A DNA stretch of 64,000 nucleotides from Acinetobacter lwoffii (lineage in GTDB: Bacteria; Pseudomonadota; Gammaproteobacteria; Pseudomonadales; Moraxellaceae). Below, one piece after another: positions 51,811 through 60,264 of this stretch; position 1 is the first letter of the stretch, and each line of letters begins with the position of its first letter. The position numbers and the translations under genes are program-made. The stretch covers positions 1-64,000 of the forward strand of contig NZ_DCLL01000040.1 in the NCBI RefSeq assembly GCF_002321025.1, in the 5' to 3' direction. The notes beneath the pieces were generated by a model that saw only the letters and a list, made by a program, of their open reading frames with translations, did no database searches and was not told the DNA's origin.

Positions 51811-52518
51811 ATGATGAACCTGCCTAACGTAGATCCAAATCTTATTGAACAACCCACCTTTGAAAAAGTCCAAGCCAAAGAGCTGGCTTATCCTCCTCGG
51901 ATTTTACTGCTTTATGGTTCTAATCGGGAACGTTCTTATAGCCGTCTTGCAGTTCTTGAAGCTGGTCGAATCCTTGAATATTTTGGGGCAGAAGTCAAAA
52001 TCTTCCATCCCAAAGGGCTACCTTTACCGGAAGATGCTGATACTGAACATCCAAAAGTAAAAGAACTGCATGAGCTTTTGGCATGGGCTGAAGGTATGGT
52101 GTGGTGTTCACCGGAACGCCATGGTTCTATGAGTTCCATCTTTAAATCCCAGATTGACTGGATACCTCTGGCAGGAGGTGCAATTCGTGCCACTCAGGGA
52201 AAAACCCTTGCCTTGATGCAAGTCAGTGGGGGATCACAGTCCTTTAACAGCCTAAACCAGATGCGTGTTTTGGGGCGTTGGATGCGGATGATCACGATTC
52301 CAAATCAGTCTTCAATTCCAAAAGCATTCCTGGAATTTGAAGAAGATGGACGAATGAAGCCATCGGCATTCTATGACCGGATTGTCGATGTGATGGAAGA
52401 ACTGTATAAGTTTACTTTACTAACCCGTGGGCAAAGTGCTTATTTGACCAACCGTTATTCGGAACGCAAGGAATCGGCTGAAGAGCTTTCCAAACGGGTA
52501 AATCAGCGTAGTTTATAA
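51811..52518 (+). CDS. arsH: ArsH NADPH-dependent FMN reductase
   Basis: 235-aa flavoprotein of the ArsH family, which oxidises trivalent organoarsenicals and can reduce other electron acceptors. FMN-binding motif LLYGSNRERSYSR, with GMVWCSPERHGSMSSIFKSQIDWIPL as the family signature. Begins 1 bp after the acr3 stop. Confidence 0.93.
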   Translation: MMNLPNVDPNLIEQPTFEKVQAKELAYPPRILLLYGSNRERSYSRLAVLEAGRILEYFGAEVKIFHPKGLPLPEDADTEHPKVKELHELLAWAEGMVWCSPERHGSMSSIFKSQIDWIPLAGGAIRATQGKTLALMQVSGGSQSFNSLNQMRVLGRWMRMITIPNQSSIPKAFLEFEEDGRMKPSAFYDRIVDVMEELYKFTLLTRGQSAYLTNRYSERKESAEELSKRVNQRSL

Positions 52519-52600
52519 ATTCTAGGTGATCAGAGAGACTGAAAAGTATCTTGAGCAATGGAAGGCTAATTTAAACGCTTGAAAATTTTATGAAATACGC

Positions 52601-52628
52601 CCAGTCTGATAAGCAGGCTGGGTTTTTA
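52601..52628 (+). terminator. Terminator of arsR-arsH
   Basis: Stem CCCAG..CTG / CAG..CTGGG with a short ATAAG loop and TTTTT. Confidence 0.75.
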
Positions 52629-52660
52629 TTTGATGACAATAAAGAAGGGGGGGAAATATT

Positions 52661-53722
52661 TTGGCTCAATCACAAGCTGAAGTTGATGTGATCATCATCG
52701 GTGGTGGACAGGCCGGTTTGTCCACAGCTTATTTCTTAAAGCGCAAGAACATTCCGTTTATCATCCTGGATGATCAGCCTCAGCCTGGAGGTGCCTGGCA
52801 GCATGCCTGGGAGTCCTTGCGTCTTTTCTCCCCGAATAGCTGGAGTTCGCTGTCAGGCTGGATGATGCCGGCGACCGAACTGACCTATCCGACCCGCAAT
52901 GAGGTGATCGATTATTTGACGGCCTATGAGCAGCGCTATCACTTTCCTGTAGTTCGTCCGGTGCGTGTGGAACGCGTGGAAAGTAAGGGTCAGTATTTAG
53001 AGGTTTATGCCGGGGAACAATCCTGGAAAGCCAAAGCGGTGGTAAGCGCTACAGGGACATGGAGCCAACCATTTATTCCCGAGTATGCCGGCCGTGAGCA
53101 TTTTCAGGGAATACAACTTCATTCCGCAGATTATAAAAATGCTGAGTTATTTAAAAACAAGAAAGTCATGGTGGTGGGTGGCGGTAACTCTGGTGCCCAA
53201 ATCTTGGCAGAAGTGTCTCAGGTGGCTGAAACGCTTTGGATCACCCAGACACCGCCGCAGTTTCTTGCAGATGATGTCGATGGCCGTGTCCTGTTCTTAA
53301 GGGCGACTGAGCGCCTGAAAGCCCAGCAGGAGGGCAGAAATGTTGAGCAGCCCATTGGTGGTCTGGGCGATATTGTCATGATTGATTCAGTCAAAGAGGC
53401 ACGTGAGCGAGGCGTTTTACAGAGCAAGCGTCCATTTTCGGCTTTTACCGAACATGGCGTGATGTGGGAAGATGGCAGCACCGTGCAAGTGGATGCAGTG
53501 ATCTGGTGTACCGGGTTTAAGGCGGCGCTGAATCATCTCAGCAACCTCGGGATTATCCAGCAGGACCAGACCATCGCGGTTCAGAATGGCCGCTCGGTTC
53601 AGCTGCCGAATTTATGGCTGGTCGGTTATGGGGAATGGACCGGTGCTGCTTCAGCCACGCTGGTGGGTGTTTCCCGGACAGCCCGGGCAGTAGCGGAAGA
53701 TATTGCCGCATTTTTGGCCTGA
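52661..53722 (+). CDS. ArsO-like FAD/NAD(P) monooxygenase
   Basis: 353-aa flavin-dependent monooxygenase similar to ArsO enzymes found in ars operons. An FAD Rossmann motif GGGQAGLSTAYFL (about 13-25) and a second NAD(P) motif GGGNSGAQI (about 170) are clear. The start is TTG preceded by AAGGGGGGG. It has its own short intergenic region after the arsH terminator. Function in arsenic handling is inferred from position and family. Confidence 0.82.
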   Translation: MAQSQAEVDVIIIGGGQAGLSTAYFLKRKNIPFIILDDQPQPGGAWQHAWESLRLFSPNSWSSLSGWMMPATELTYPTRNEVIDYLTAYEQRYHFPVVRPVRVERVESKGQYLEVYAGEQSWKAKAVVSATGTWSQPFIPEYAGREHFQGIQLHSADYKNAELFKNKKVMVVGGGNSGAQILAEVSQVAETLWITQTPPQFLADDVDGRVLFLRATERLKAQQEGRNVEQPIGGLGDIVMIDSVKEARERGVLQSKRPFSAFTEHGVMWEDGSTVQVDAVIWCTGFKAALNHLSNLGIIQQDQTIAVQNGRSVQLPNLWLVGYGEWTGAASATLVGVSRTARAVAEDIAAFLA

Positions 53723-53776
53723 GATGATTTGATCCTGCTTCAATCGGGCAGATGGAGTGAATAGCATTTGCCCGCA

Positions 53777-53810
53777 ACGAGCATCATACCCGATGGTCTG
53801 ATGCTCGTGA
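53777..53810. terminator. Hairpin between converging arsO-like and channel genes
   Basis: 9-bp perfect stem CGAGCATCA / TGATGCTCG with a 12-nt loop. No clear T-run, so it may be a processing or pausing structure rather than a classic terminator. Confidence 0.55.
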
Positions 53811-53836
53811 TGATACGCTTGTATTGTTGTTCGAAT

Positions 53837-54820
53837 TTAATCAGGTAACTTATGCCCACAATGCGGACAGAAGAAATATTTGTTTTTTTCCTGCTCGAGT
53901 TGTTCTTTCTTGCGCTCATGAATAAGTTCTAACAGGATATCCTGCATTTGCTCTGTGCTCAGCCCGACTTCTTTACGTAAAGTTTCAATTTTTTCTTGAT
54001 CTTCAATCAAGTCAATTTCTGCGTCATCAAGCAGTTCACGAAATCTTAATTCCAGCTTGTGCTTGCGTTGTCTCAGCTCATTGGCCAAGCCATTGGCCAG
54101 AATACCCGCAGGAAGTGCTGCCAGACCCACCCCTAAAATGGTAATTAAAGCCCCCAGAAAGCGGCCTAAGGGGGTGATTGGTGTCACATCGCCATAGCCG
54201 ACTGTGGTCAGCGTCACCACCGCCCACCACATGGACGCAGGGATGGAGCTAAAGTCTTCCGGTTGCGCCTTGTTTTCAACCACATATACCCCAGCCGCCG
54301 CGATGATGATCATGATCAGCAGGATAAAAATAACCGCCTGAAATGAGCCCTTTTCGCGCTTGATCACCCGCAATAAAATTTGCAGGGAGACAAAATAACG
54401 GGTCAATTTGAGTAATCTGAATAATCGAAGGATTCGTAGGTAGCGTAAATCGAGATGTACAAAGAAATTAATATAGGCTGGGAGAATCGCCAACAGGTCA
54501 ATGATGGCACCGCCACTGCGGATCCATAACCATCGGTTTTTCCATGCAGCTTCAAAGGGGTCTTTTTCCGCAATGGCCCAAAATCTTAATAAATATTCCA
54601 GGGTAAAAATAAAGATTGAGAATAATTCAAAGGCATCAAACAGCAGCTGATAGGATTGATAGAGGTCATTGACCGATTCAAGTAAAACGGCAGCAGTATT
54701 GCCAATAATCAATATGATCAGAAATATATTGATGACGCGACTTAAGATGCTTTCGTGTTCTTCATTATGCAAATTGTCGTAAATAAATCTGCGAAGCTGA
54801 TACCAGGTCTTGAATTCCAT
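53837..54820 (-). CDS. Voltage-gated potassium channel-like ion channel
   Basis: 327-aa six-helix channel subunit of the Kv type. The selectivity filter is TTVGYGDVTP, an S4-like helix with spaced Arg reads RYLRILRLFRLLKLTRY, and the pore helix is ASMWWAVVTL. A coiled cytoplasmic C-terminus (about 250-310) is followed by a Cys-rich end, FFCPHCGHKLPD, that looks like half a zinc ribbon. Likely a homotetramer controlling membrane potential. Confidence 0.88.
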   Translation of the reverse strand: MEFKTWYQLRRFIYDNLHNEEHESILSRVINIFLIILIIGNTAAVLLESVNDLYQSYQLLFDAFELFSIFIFTLEYLLRFWAIAEKDPFEAAWKNRWLWIRSGGAIIDLLAILPAYINFFVHLDLRYLRILRLFRLLKLTRYFVSLQILLRVIKREKGSFQAVIFILLIMIIIAAAGVYVVENKAQPEDFSSIPASMWWAVVTLTTVGYGDVTPITPLGRFLGALITILGVGLAALPAGILANGLANELRQRKHKLELRFRELLDDAEIDLIEDQEKIETLRKEVGLSTEQMQDILLELIHERKKEQLEQEKNKYFFCPHCGHKLPD

Positions 54821-54939
54821 AACAGTGCATTACGGTGCGATAAGATGTTTTGAGTTTAGCGCAAGCCCGGTCATCGAGAGGAAATTTTTAAAAAATTAAT
54901 CACAACTGTGGGGCGGTGATTATGCCGGATTTTTAGGGG

Positions 54940-55195
54940 CTAAAGCGAGTGTGCACGACTCTAAAATCCCCATAGCGTTCTGGTAAATCTCGCTACGGAA
55001 TACCTGAACGATACCGATACAATACTGCTTCAACAAATAGCCTGTTGTCTTTGGCAGTTACTCCAACAGTAATTGCTCGTCCGGGCAACAGATCCTTAAT
55101 CAGTTCCCACTGATCATCTTTTAATGCGTAGCGTTTAGTCATGAAAAAATAATGAGGACAGATTAGCTTTTCTTAAGCTAATTGATGATAGGTCC
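54940..55195 (-). pseudogene. IS5-family transposase fragment
   Basis: From ATG 55142 on minus the sequence reads MTKRYALKDDQWELIKDLLPGR.., then LFVEAVLYRYRSGIP, a TAG at 54993-54995 where the family has Trp, then RDLPERYGDFRVVHTRFS. Homology ends near 54940. This is the N-terminal domain of an IS5-group transposase. The upstream end (to about 55195, AGCTTAAGAAAAGCT hairpin) is probably the left end of the element. Most of the IS is deleted. Confidence 0.72.
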
Positions 55196-55465
55196 CAGTT
55201 GCATCAAGTGATCTTTTACCTCTGGCGTTTTTGTTTTCATAGAGGGGTCTTATTATTTTTATACCTGTTTCTATGCTAAAAATTAAAAGTGCGTTGTGAT
55301 CACCTGATCAGAAACTTGGGAATACAGAGAAGGTTTTTGTTGGAAAAAGTGTGTTTTTAAAAAATAAAAAAGAATGATTTAAAATAGTAAGTGTTAGATA
55401 GTTTCTTGAAAATTCGATATTTTTATCAATAGAAATCTCTTTGGTTTTTAGCCATATTGTATTTT
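55196..55465 (-). repeat. Diverged ~240-bp repeat, copy B, with truncated ORF start
   Basis: 55235-55465 aligns with 46431-46680 as blocks in the same order: TTATTATTTTTATA, TGATCAGAAACTTGGGAATA, GGTTTTTGTTGGAAAAA and AAATCTCTTTGGTTTT. On the minus strand it leads to an ATG at 55240 (MKTKTPEVKDHLMQLGP) that is cut off after about 17 codons where the IS5 fragment begins. So this copy, too, sits in front of a broken gene. Confidence 0.65.
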
Positions 55466-56851
55466 TTATGTCCACGCTTGCAGGTCACGCTTAGACACAT
55501 CGCACTTGATTTTAATACGAAGTCCATAGGGTCGACGGGCATTGAAAGAGAGCATATAACCATATTGTTTTAACAGGTTAGCAGTTAATGTCAGTCCTAA
55601 ACCATGGCCATGCTGCTGAGCAGATTTGCGCCAGAAGCGTTGTCCTAAATGTTGAATATCTTCTGCTGTAAGTTGCTGGCCATTATCTTCAATCACCAGG
55701 CAACCAGACTGCATGGAAATCCAGATCTGTTCAGCCTGTGCATGCAGCAGTGCATTCTCAAGCAGATTTTTCAGTACGTTATACAGCACAAATTCAGGCA
55801 GTTGAATTTCGCCCAAGTTGTCCCAGTTTACTTGTATTTTTTTGTTCATTTCTGGATAGCGTGTACCTAAGTCTGCAAGAACTTTCTCAAGTGTGGGGCG
55901 AAGCCAGATGGCCTCAGGCATTGCCTGGATACTGTTTTCTGATTGGGTCAGCAATAAAAGCTGCTCGAGTAACAGCGTATAACGCCGGATACTCTCATTG
56001 GCCTGCTGCAAATTATGCTGAATGGATTCAGGCAGGTGCTGCTGCTGACCGATCAGCTGGGCCAGTTGTACATGGGTTTTAATTGCAGTCAGGGGACTGC
56101 GTAATTCATGTGCAGCATAGGCACTAAAGGCTTTCTCCTGTTGCAGACTGTCATTGAATTTTTGAATCAACTGCGTGGAATTGTTGACAAAAGGCTGTAC
56201 TTCTTGGGGAATACTTGCAGGCTTGAGCTGCATTAAAAAATCTGCCACCTCTGAATAGCTAAGGTTTTTCTGGTTCAGGTATTGACTGAGCTGACCCAAA
56301 GACCGGAACTGTCTGCGGATAATAAAGATGATCAGGGCAATACAGATCAGCAGTGAGAAGACCAAGGGAATCAGTACGGACTGCAGAATCTGCTGTAGTA
56401 AGGTATCCCTCAAGAACATACGTTCTGCTGCCACCACCTGAATATCGCCACGACGCAGAACATAACTGCGCCATTCCGTATCACCCTGCTGCCAGGTGCT
56501 GAATCCTTCTGGTCGCTGGCTTAAATTTTGGGGGGCACCGCGTGTTTTGGCAATTACCTGATTACCTAACGAGATGTCAGAGCTAAAAAGAGAAACTTCA
56601 CAGGCAATTAACTGGTTTGCATCATCATTCTTGGCTAATTTGGATAAGGTTGCATCCCCTAGACTATCCAGCGGTAACTGCTGAATCAGCCGGGCAACCA
56701 TTTGTGCAGATGCCGATAAGCGTTGATCCAGTGTGTCTTGTAAACGCTGTTTCAGGTCAATATACAGCCATGAAAATACTGCACTCCACAGCACAATAAA
56801 CACGGCCAAAAGACTCATGACCAAACGCCATTTCAAGCTGTGACTAAACAT
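55466..56851 (-). CDS. Sensor histidine kinase (QseC/CusS-like)
   Basis: 461-aa membrane sensor kinase. Two membrane helices (about 10-30 and 155-178) flank a ~125-residue periplasmic domain. HisKA has the phospho-His in YAAHELRSPLTAIKTHVQ (about 245), the N box is NVLKNLLENALLH, and the G box GHGLGLTLTANLL. I chose ATG 56851, which overlaps the stop of the response-regulator remnant, the usual coupled arrangement. The cognate regulator gene is truncated, so signalling from this kinase has probably lost its partner. Confidence 0.88.
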   Translation of the reverse strand: MFSHSLKWRLVMSLLAVFIVLWSAVFSWLYIDLKQRLQDTLDQRLSASAQMVARLIQQLPLDSLGDATLSKLAKNDDANQLIACEVSLFSSDISLGNQVIAKTRGAPQNLSQRPEGFSTWQQGDTEWRSYVLRRGDIQVVAAERMFLRDTLLQQILQSVLIPLVFSLLICIALIIFIIRRQFRSLGQLSQYLNQKNLSYSEVADFLMQLKPASIPQEVQPFVNNSTQLIQKFNDSLQQEKAFSAYAAHELRSPLTAIKTHVQLAQLIGQQQHLPESIQHNLQQANESIRRYTLLLEQLLLLTQSENSIQAMPEAIWLRPTLEKVLADLGTRYPEMNKKIQVNWDNLGEIQLPEFVLYNVLKNLLENALLHAQAEQIWISMQSGCLVIEDNGQQLTAEDIQHLGQRFWRKSAQQHGHGLGLTLTANLLKQYGYMLSFNARRPYGLRIKIKCDVSKRDLQAWT

Positions 56852-56945
56852 GACGCTGCTCAAACGGTTTGAAAATATATCCCACACCACGAATGGTCTG
56901 AATTAAATCTGGATGCAGTTTTTGTCTCAGGTGATAAATGTGTAC
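56844..56945 (-). pseudogene. OmpR-family response regulator, C-terminal fragment
   Basis: Read on the minus strand, about 33 codons encode VHIYHLRQKLHPDLIQTIRGVGYIF and KPFEQRHV before TAG at 56844-56846. This is the recognition helix and wing of an OmpR/PhoB winged helix (the typical VHI..LR.KL...I.T.RG.GY pattern). The receiver domain and linker are missing. At its 5' side, near 56945, it meets the truncated dsbD on the other strand. It would have been the partner of the adjacent kinase. Confidence 0.72.
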
Positions 56946-56950
56946 ATTCT

Positions 56951-57910
56951 TTGTTTGTTTTGTTCGCATTTAATCTGTTTGGAGCATTTCAGCTGTCCTT
57001 ACCTAAAGGCATGTTACAGCGTCTGGATCAATGGCAGCAAAAGCAGAAGGGTGACACGCTGATTGGTGCCGGTCTTATGGGCATGATCGCTGCACTGATT
57101 GTCGGGCCATGTATGAGTGCGCCGTTGGCCGGTGCCTTAATCTATGTGTCTCAGCTCAATCAACCGATGCTGGGAGCTAGTTATCTGTTCGTCTTAGGCC
57201 TTGGGCTGGGCTTGCCGCTATTTATTGCTGCCGTATTTGGGTCCCATTTTTTACCCAAACCTGGCATCTGGATGGATCGCCTGAAGTTTAGTTTTGGCTT
57301 TGTCATGTTGGCTCTGGCCTTGTATTTCGCCCGTCCATTATTGCCCGGCATTTTATACCTGGGCCTTTTGGGTGTGGTACTGATCACCTGTTCAGGCTAC
57401 TTCTTGTTCAAGATGCTGCCTCATGTGCATCGGTCTGTATCGAAAATAGTCCTGATGCTGCTCAGTGGTTTACTGGTCTATGCAGGAGGCATGCAGCTCT
57501 ATCATGTCTGGAGTCAGGTACAGGTCGCCCATGTGAAATCACGGCTTGAATGGCAGAGAGTCAGTACAGCCGCACAATTGCAACAGGTTTTAGCCAAACA
57601 TCCTGCACAGCCGGTGGTGATTGATGTCTATGCAGACTGGTGTGTGGCCTGTCAACCGATTGAAAAGGAAGTGATTCCACGTAGTGATGTCCAAGCGGCT
57701 TTACAAAATGTGGTTCGTATCAAATTAGACCTGACCCACTATCATCCAAGTCAGGATGAGCTGCTAAAAGAATGGCAAATCCTCGGTCCGCCCACCTTTA
57801 TATTTTTAAATGCCGCACATCAGGAACAGCGCGAGTTGCGCTTGACAGGAACTTTTAGCGCAACACATTTGCTCGGTAAATTGCAGCAACTGCAAGGGGA
57901 ACAACCATGA
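56951..57910 (+). pseudogene. dsbD: 5'-truncated DsbD (protein-disulfide reductase)
   Basis: 319 codons covering the second half of DsbD: membrane helices beginning LFVLFAFNLFGAFQL, the GPCMSAPLAGALIY segment with the second membrane Cys, and the C-terminal periplasmic thioredoxin domain with ADWCVACQPIEKEV. The N-terminal alpha domain and the first three or so helices, including the partner membrane Cys, are gone. Electron transfer across the membrane should thus be impossible. The frame opens at a TTG with no ribosome site. It is followed by tlpA-like and dsbG-like genes, so it was the head of a redox operon. Confidence 0.8.
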
Positions 57911-58755
57911 TGATTTCAAGTGATGCGCTACATCTGGGACCTTTGATGTTGCCCTGGACACTCATAATTGTTGCCACTGGCTTGATGCTGTTATCTGCCA
58001 TCCTGTTTGGATTAGCCAGAAAGTATTCATGGTCTAAACAGCAGCTTGGGCAAAGTCAGGATTTGCTCTGGAGCAGTTTTTTGCTGGGGATGCTGGGTGC
58101 GCGTCTTGTTTTCGTTCTGCTCAATGCCGAGCTGTATTTTGCAGCACCCATCGACATACTGAAAATCCAGGACAAAGGTTTTCATTTATGGGGAGGGGTG
58201 CTGCTTGGTGCTTTGTGGTATGTCATTCGAAACAGACAGCTGCAGACCAGATTTAAAGCCATCTTGTTGATCATATTGGTACTCTGGATCGGGCTTGGGC
58301 TCGCGTTCAAATCCAGTCTAAAAACTGAAGCAGCGTTTCCTGATCTCGCCTTTGCTGGACTAGAACAGGAGCGTCTGGGTACAGACAAGGTTTCACTCAG
58401 CCAATTCATTGGCCAGCCCACGGTAATTAATTTGTGGGCGAGCTGGTGTCCGCCGTGTCACCGTGAAATGCCGGTGTTGGCCAAAGCAGCCAAGCAGCAT
58501 CCTCAAGTGAATTTTGTCATGCTCAATCAGGGTGAGGAGGTAGCCACTGTAAATGCCTATTTAAGAAAACATCAGTTTCAATTTAAACATGTCCTGCTGG
58601 ACCCATATGGTGAACTACCCCAGCAGCTGAATAGTTTCGGCCTGCCAACGACGCTGTTTTTTAATGCTCAAGGTCAGCTGGTCGAGCGGCATATGGGGGA
58701 ACTCAGTCCGGCCATGTTGCAGCAATATTTAAACAGGATTTCAGATCAACCTTAA
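57907..58755 (+). CDS. Lgt-like membrane domain fused to TlpA-type thioredoxin
   Basis: 282-aa protein. Residues 1-135 hold about five helices with Lgt-like pieces: GMLGARLVFVLLN and GFHLWGGVLLGALWY, similar in order to lipoprotein diacylglyceryl transferase blocks but lacking a full set of catalytic residues. Residues about 145-282 form a periplasmic thioredoxin-fold domain with WASWCPPCHREMP and cis-Pro in FGLPTTLFF. The start overlaps the DsbD stop. Probably a DsbD-fed periplasmic reductase; an actual lipid-transfer role is unlikely. Confidence 0.8.
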   Translation: MMISSDALHLGPLMLPWTLIIVATGLMLLSAILFGLARKYSWSKQQLGQSQDLLWSSFLLGMLGARLVFVLLNAELYFAAPIDILKIQDKGFHLWGGVLLGALWYVIRNRQLQTRFKAILLIILVLWIGLGLAFKSSLKTEAAFPDLAFAGLEQERLGTDKVSLSQFIGQPTVINLWASWCPPCHREMPVLAKAAKQHPQVNFVMLNQGEEVATVNAYLRKHQFQFKHVLLDPYGELPQQLNSFGLPTTLFFNAQGQLVERHMGELSPAMLQQYLNRISDQP

Positions 58756-58773
58756 AAAACGGAAGGACGTAGT

Positions 58774-59514
58774 ATGAATAAAATTAACCAGGTGCTTGGT
58801 GCAGGCATGTTTCTGATCATGAGCATGCACACGCAGGCAAATATTAAACAGAATATTGAAAAACAGGGTTTTGTGTTTGTAAAACAGATTCCGGCACCAC
58901 AAGGAATGACCGGCTGGGTGGGGCATGAAGACCAGTACTCCAATGCTGTATTTATCTCCAATGATGATAAATACTATATCAAGGGCGAACTGTTTGATGC
59001 GCAAGGGAAAAGCCTTTCCAATGAGCAGATTGAAAAGCATATGAAAAAAGCGGTATTGGACGATGTATGGAAAACCCTGGAAAAATCGACCTGGATCCAG
59101 GATGGCAAGCCAGATGCACCACGGGTGGTTTATGTCTTTTCCGATCCGAATTGCCCATATTGCTATAAATTCTGGCAAGCGGCTCGGCCTTGGGTCGAAT
59201 CAGGCAAGGTACAGTTGCGTCATATTCAGGTCGGTGTGATCCGTGAAGAAAGCCGTGGCCAGGTGGCCACATTGTTAATGTCGAAAAATCCAGCAGCAGT
59301 TTTTAATGATATAAACAAGAATAAAGGCAAAAAGCAGCTCAAGAAAATGGAAAAGATTCCTGCCGAAATTGCTGCAAAAATTGATGCCAACCAGGCCCTA
59401 ATGGGGAAATACGGCTTTTTCTCCACACCGTCGATGGCCTGGAAAAATAATCAGGGTGAATTTAAATCCACTCAAGGCCTGGCGATGGACGTCAAGGAAA
59501 TTTTTGAACAATAA
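58774..59514 (+). CDS. DsbG/DsbC-like thiol:disulfide interchange protein
   Basis: 246-aa periplasmic thioredoxin-fold protein. A signal peptide runs to about residue 23, then a dimerisation-type domain (about 25-95) and a thioredoxin domain with SDPNCPYCYKFW (CPYC active site) and cis-Pro at FFSTPSM. DsbC/DsbG are kept reduced by DsbD; here DsbD is truncated, so its redox state is uncertain. Third gene of the redox cluster. Confidence 0.85.
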   Translation: MNKINQVLGAGMFLIMSMHTQANIKQNIEKQGFVFVKQIPAPQGMTGWVGHEDQYSNAVFISNDDKYYIKGELFDAQGKSLSNEQIEKHMKKAVLDDVWKTLEKSTWIQDGKPDAPRVVYVFSDPNCPYCYKFWQAARPWVESGKVQLRHIQVGVIREESRGQVATLLMSKNPAAVFNDINKNKGKKQLKKMEKIPAEIAAKIDANQALMGKYGFFSTPSMAWKNNQGEFKSTQGLAMDVKEIFEQ

Positions 59515-59701
59515 GATTGGATGAGATATGTCAACTTTGGATCATCCACGGATACTGTTTGCTTTGGAATGAACCGCTCTGGCATGAAACCGGAGTGGTC
59601 TGACATTAATTGCATTGGGTTTTGTGATTAAAAAAACCAACCGGCTATTGTAATTAGTCGATCATAAACGTTATGTATAAAAAATAGCCTATGCATAGTA
59701 G
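59515..59701. other. Gene-free stretch after dsbG-like gene
   Basis: Mixed sequence with an imperfect inverted repeat ACCGCTCTGG / CCGGAGTGGT near 59573-59599 that may end the redox operon transcript. No ORF. The right side runs into a C-terminal coding remnant. Confidence 0.4.
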
Positions 59702-59827
59702 ATGGGAATTGCGGTGATCGTATTCGGTATGTTGGTAAATTTCGCCTCAATACTGCAATATCGGCGCGGATTGGCATCACTGCGATCGCCGGAATTTATT
59801 GAAGGTTATTCTTTTGGGCTGTACTAA
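59702..59827 (+). pseudogene. C-terminal remnant of a small membrane protein (DUF202-like)
   Basis: 41 codons, MGIAVIVFGMLVNFASILQY and RRGLASLRSPEFIEGYSFGLY, to TAA 59825. The hydrophobic helix followed by a YRR-rich basic stretch resembles the last helix of DUF202/YidH-type proteins. Two TAG codons directly precede the ATG, so the upstream part has been lost. Family call is tentative. Confidence 0.35.
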
Positions 59828-59835
59828 GAGGAGGG

Positions 59836-60144
59836 CTAGGCGCAATACAGCTCGTACAGCTTTTGCATCAGGCTCAAGACCTTGGGATCACTCAGACGAT
59901 AGAAAATCTGTTTACCCTCACGTCGGGTGCTGACCATGTCGGCCTTACGCAGTACAGTCAGCTGTTGTGAAAGTGTAGGTTGATGAATGTCAGTGGATTC
60001 TTCAATTTCCTGAACATTCATTTCCCCATCGACCAGGCCACATAAGATTTTTAGACGATCAGGATTGGCCAAAACTTTTAGGCATTGGCTGACGAAATCG
60101 ACTTGAGAAAAATCAATTTTGGCATTTTCAGCAATCATATCCAT
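59836..60144 (-). CDS. bigR: BigR/SqrR-type persulfide-sensing ArsR-family repressor
   Basis: 102-aa winged-helix regulator. It has Cys in KILCGLVDGE and at the extreme C-terminus (LYELYCA), positions equivalent to the Cys pair that forms a disulfide or polysulfide in BigR/SqrR. The recognition helix is HQPTLSQQLTVLRKADMV. ATG 60144 follows GTGAGGA; longer starts are less likely. It is divergent from the yeeE-yeeE-blh operon, which it likely represses until sulfide stress. Confidence 0.87.
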   Translation of the reverse strand: MDMIAENAKIDFSQVDFVSQCLKVLANPDRLKILCGLVDGEMNVQEIEESTDIHQPTLSQQLTVLRKADMVSTRREGKQIFYRLSDPKVLSLMQKLYELYCA

Positions 60145-60222
60145 AAATGTCCTCACAACTTTTGATGTAGCCCGTGCAATTTACATAATTTACCATAAAA
60201 CTGCTTGATTAATATTTTTTAT

Positions 60223-60250
60223 TATATAATATAAAAAAGTATATTGTATA
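60223..60250. promoter_or_regulatory. BigR operator candidate
   Basis: Inverted repeat TATATAATATA (60223-60233) and TATATTGTATA (60240-60250), matching at 10 of 11 positions with a 6-nt spacer, between the divergent regulator and operon. It covers a likely -10 (TATAAT at 60225-60230). BigR sites are AT-rich palindromes of this type. Confidence 0.68.
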
Positions 60251-60264
60251 GGGATTAATTCATC

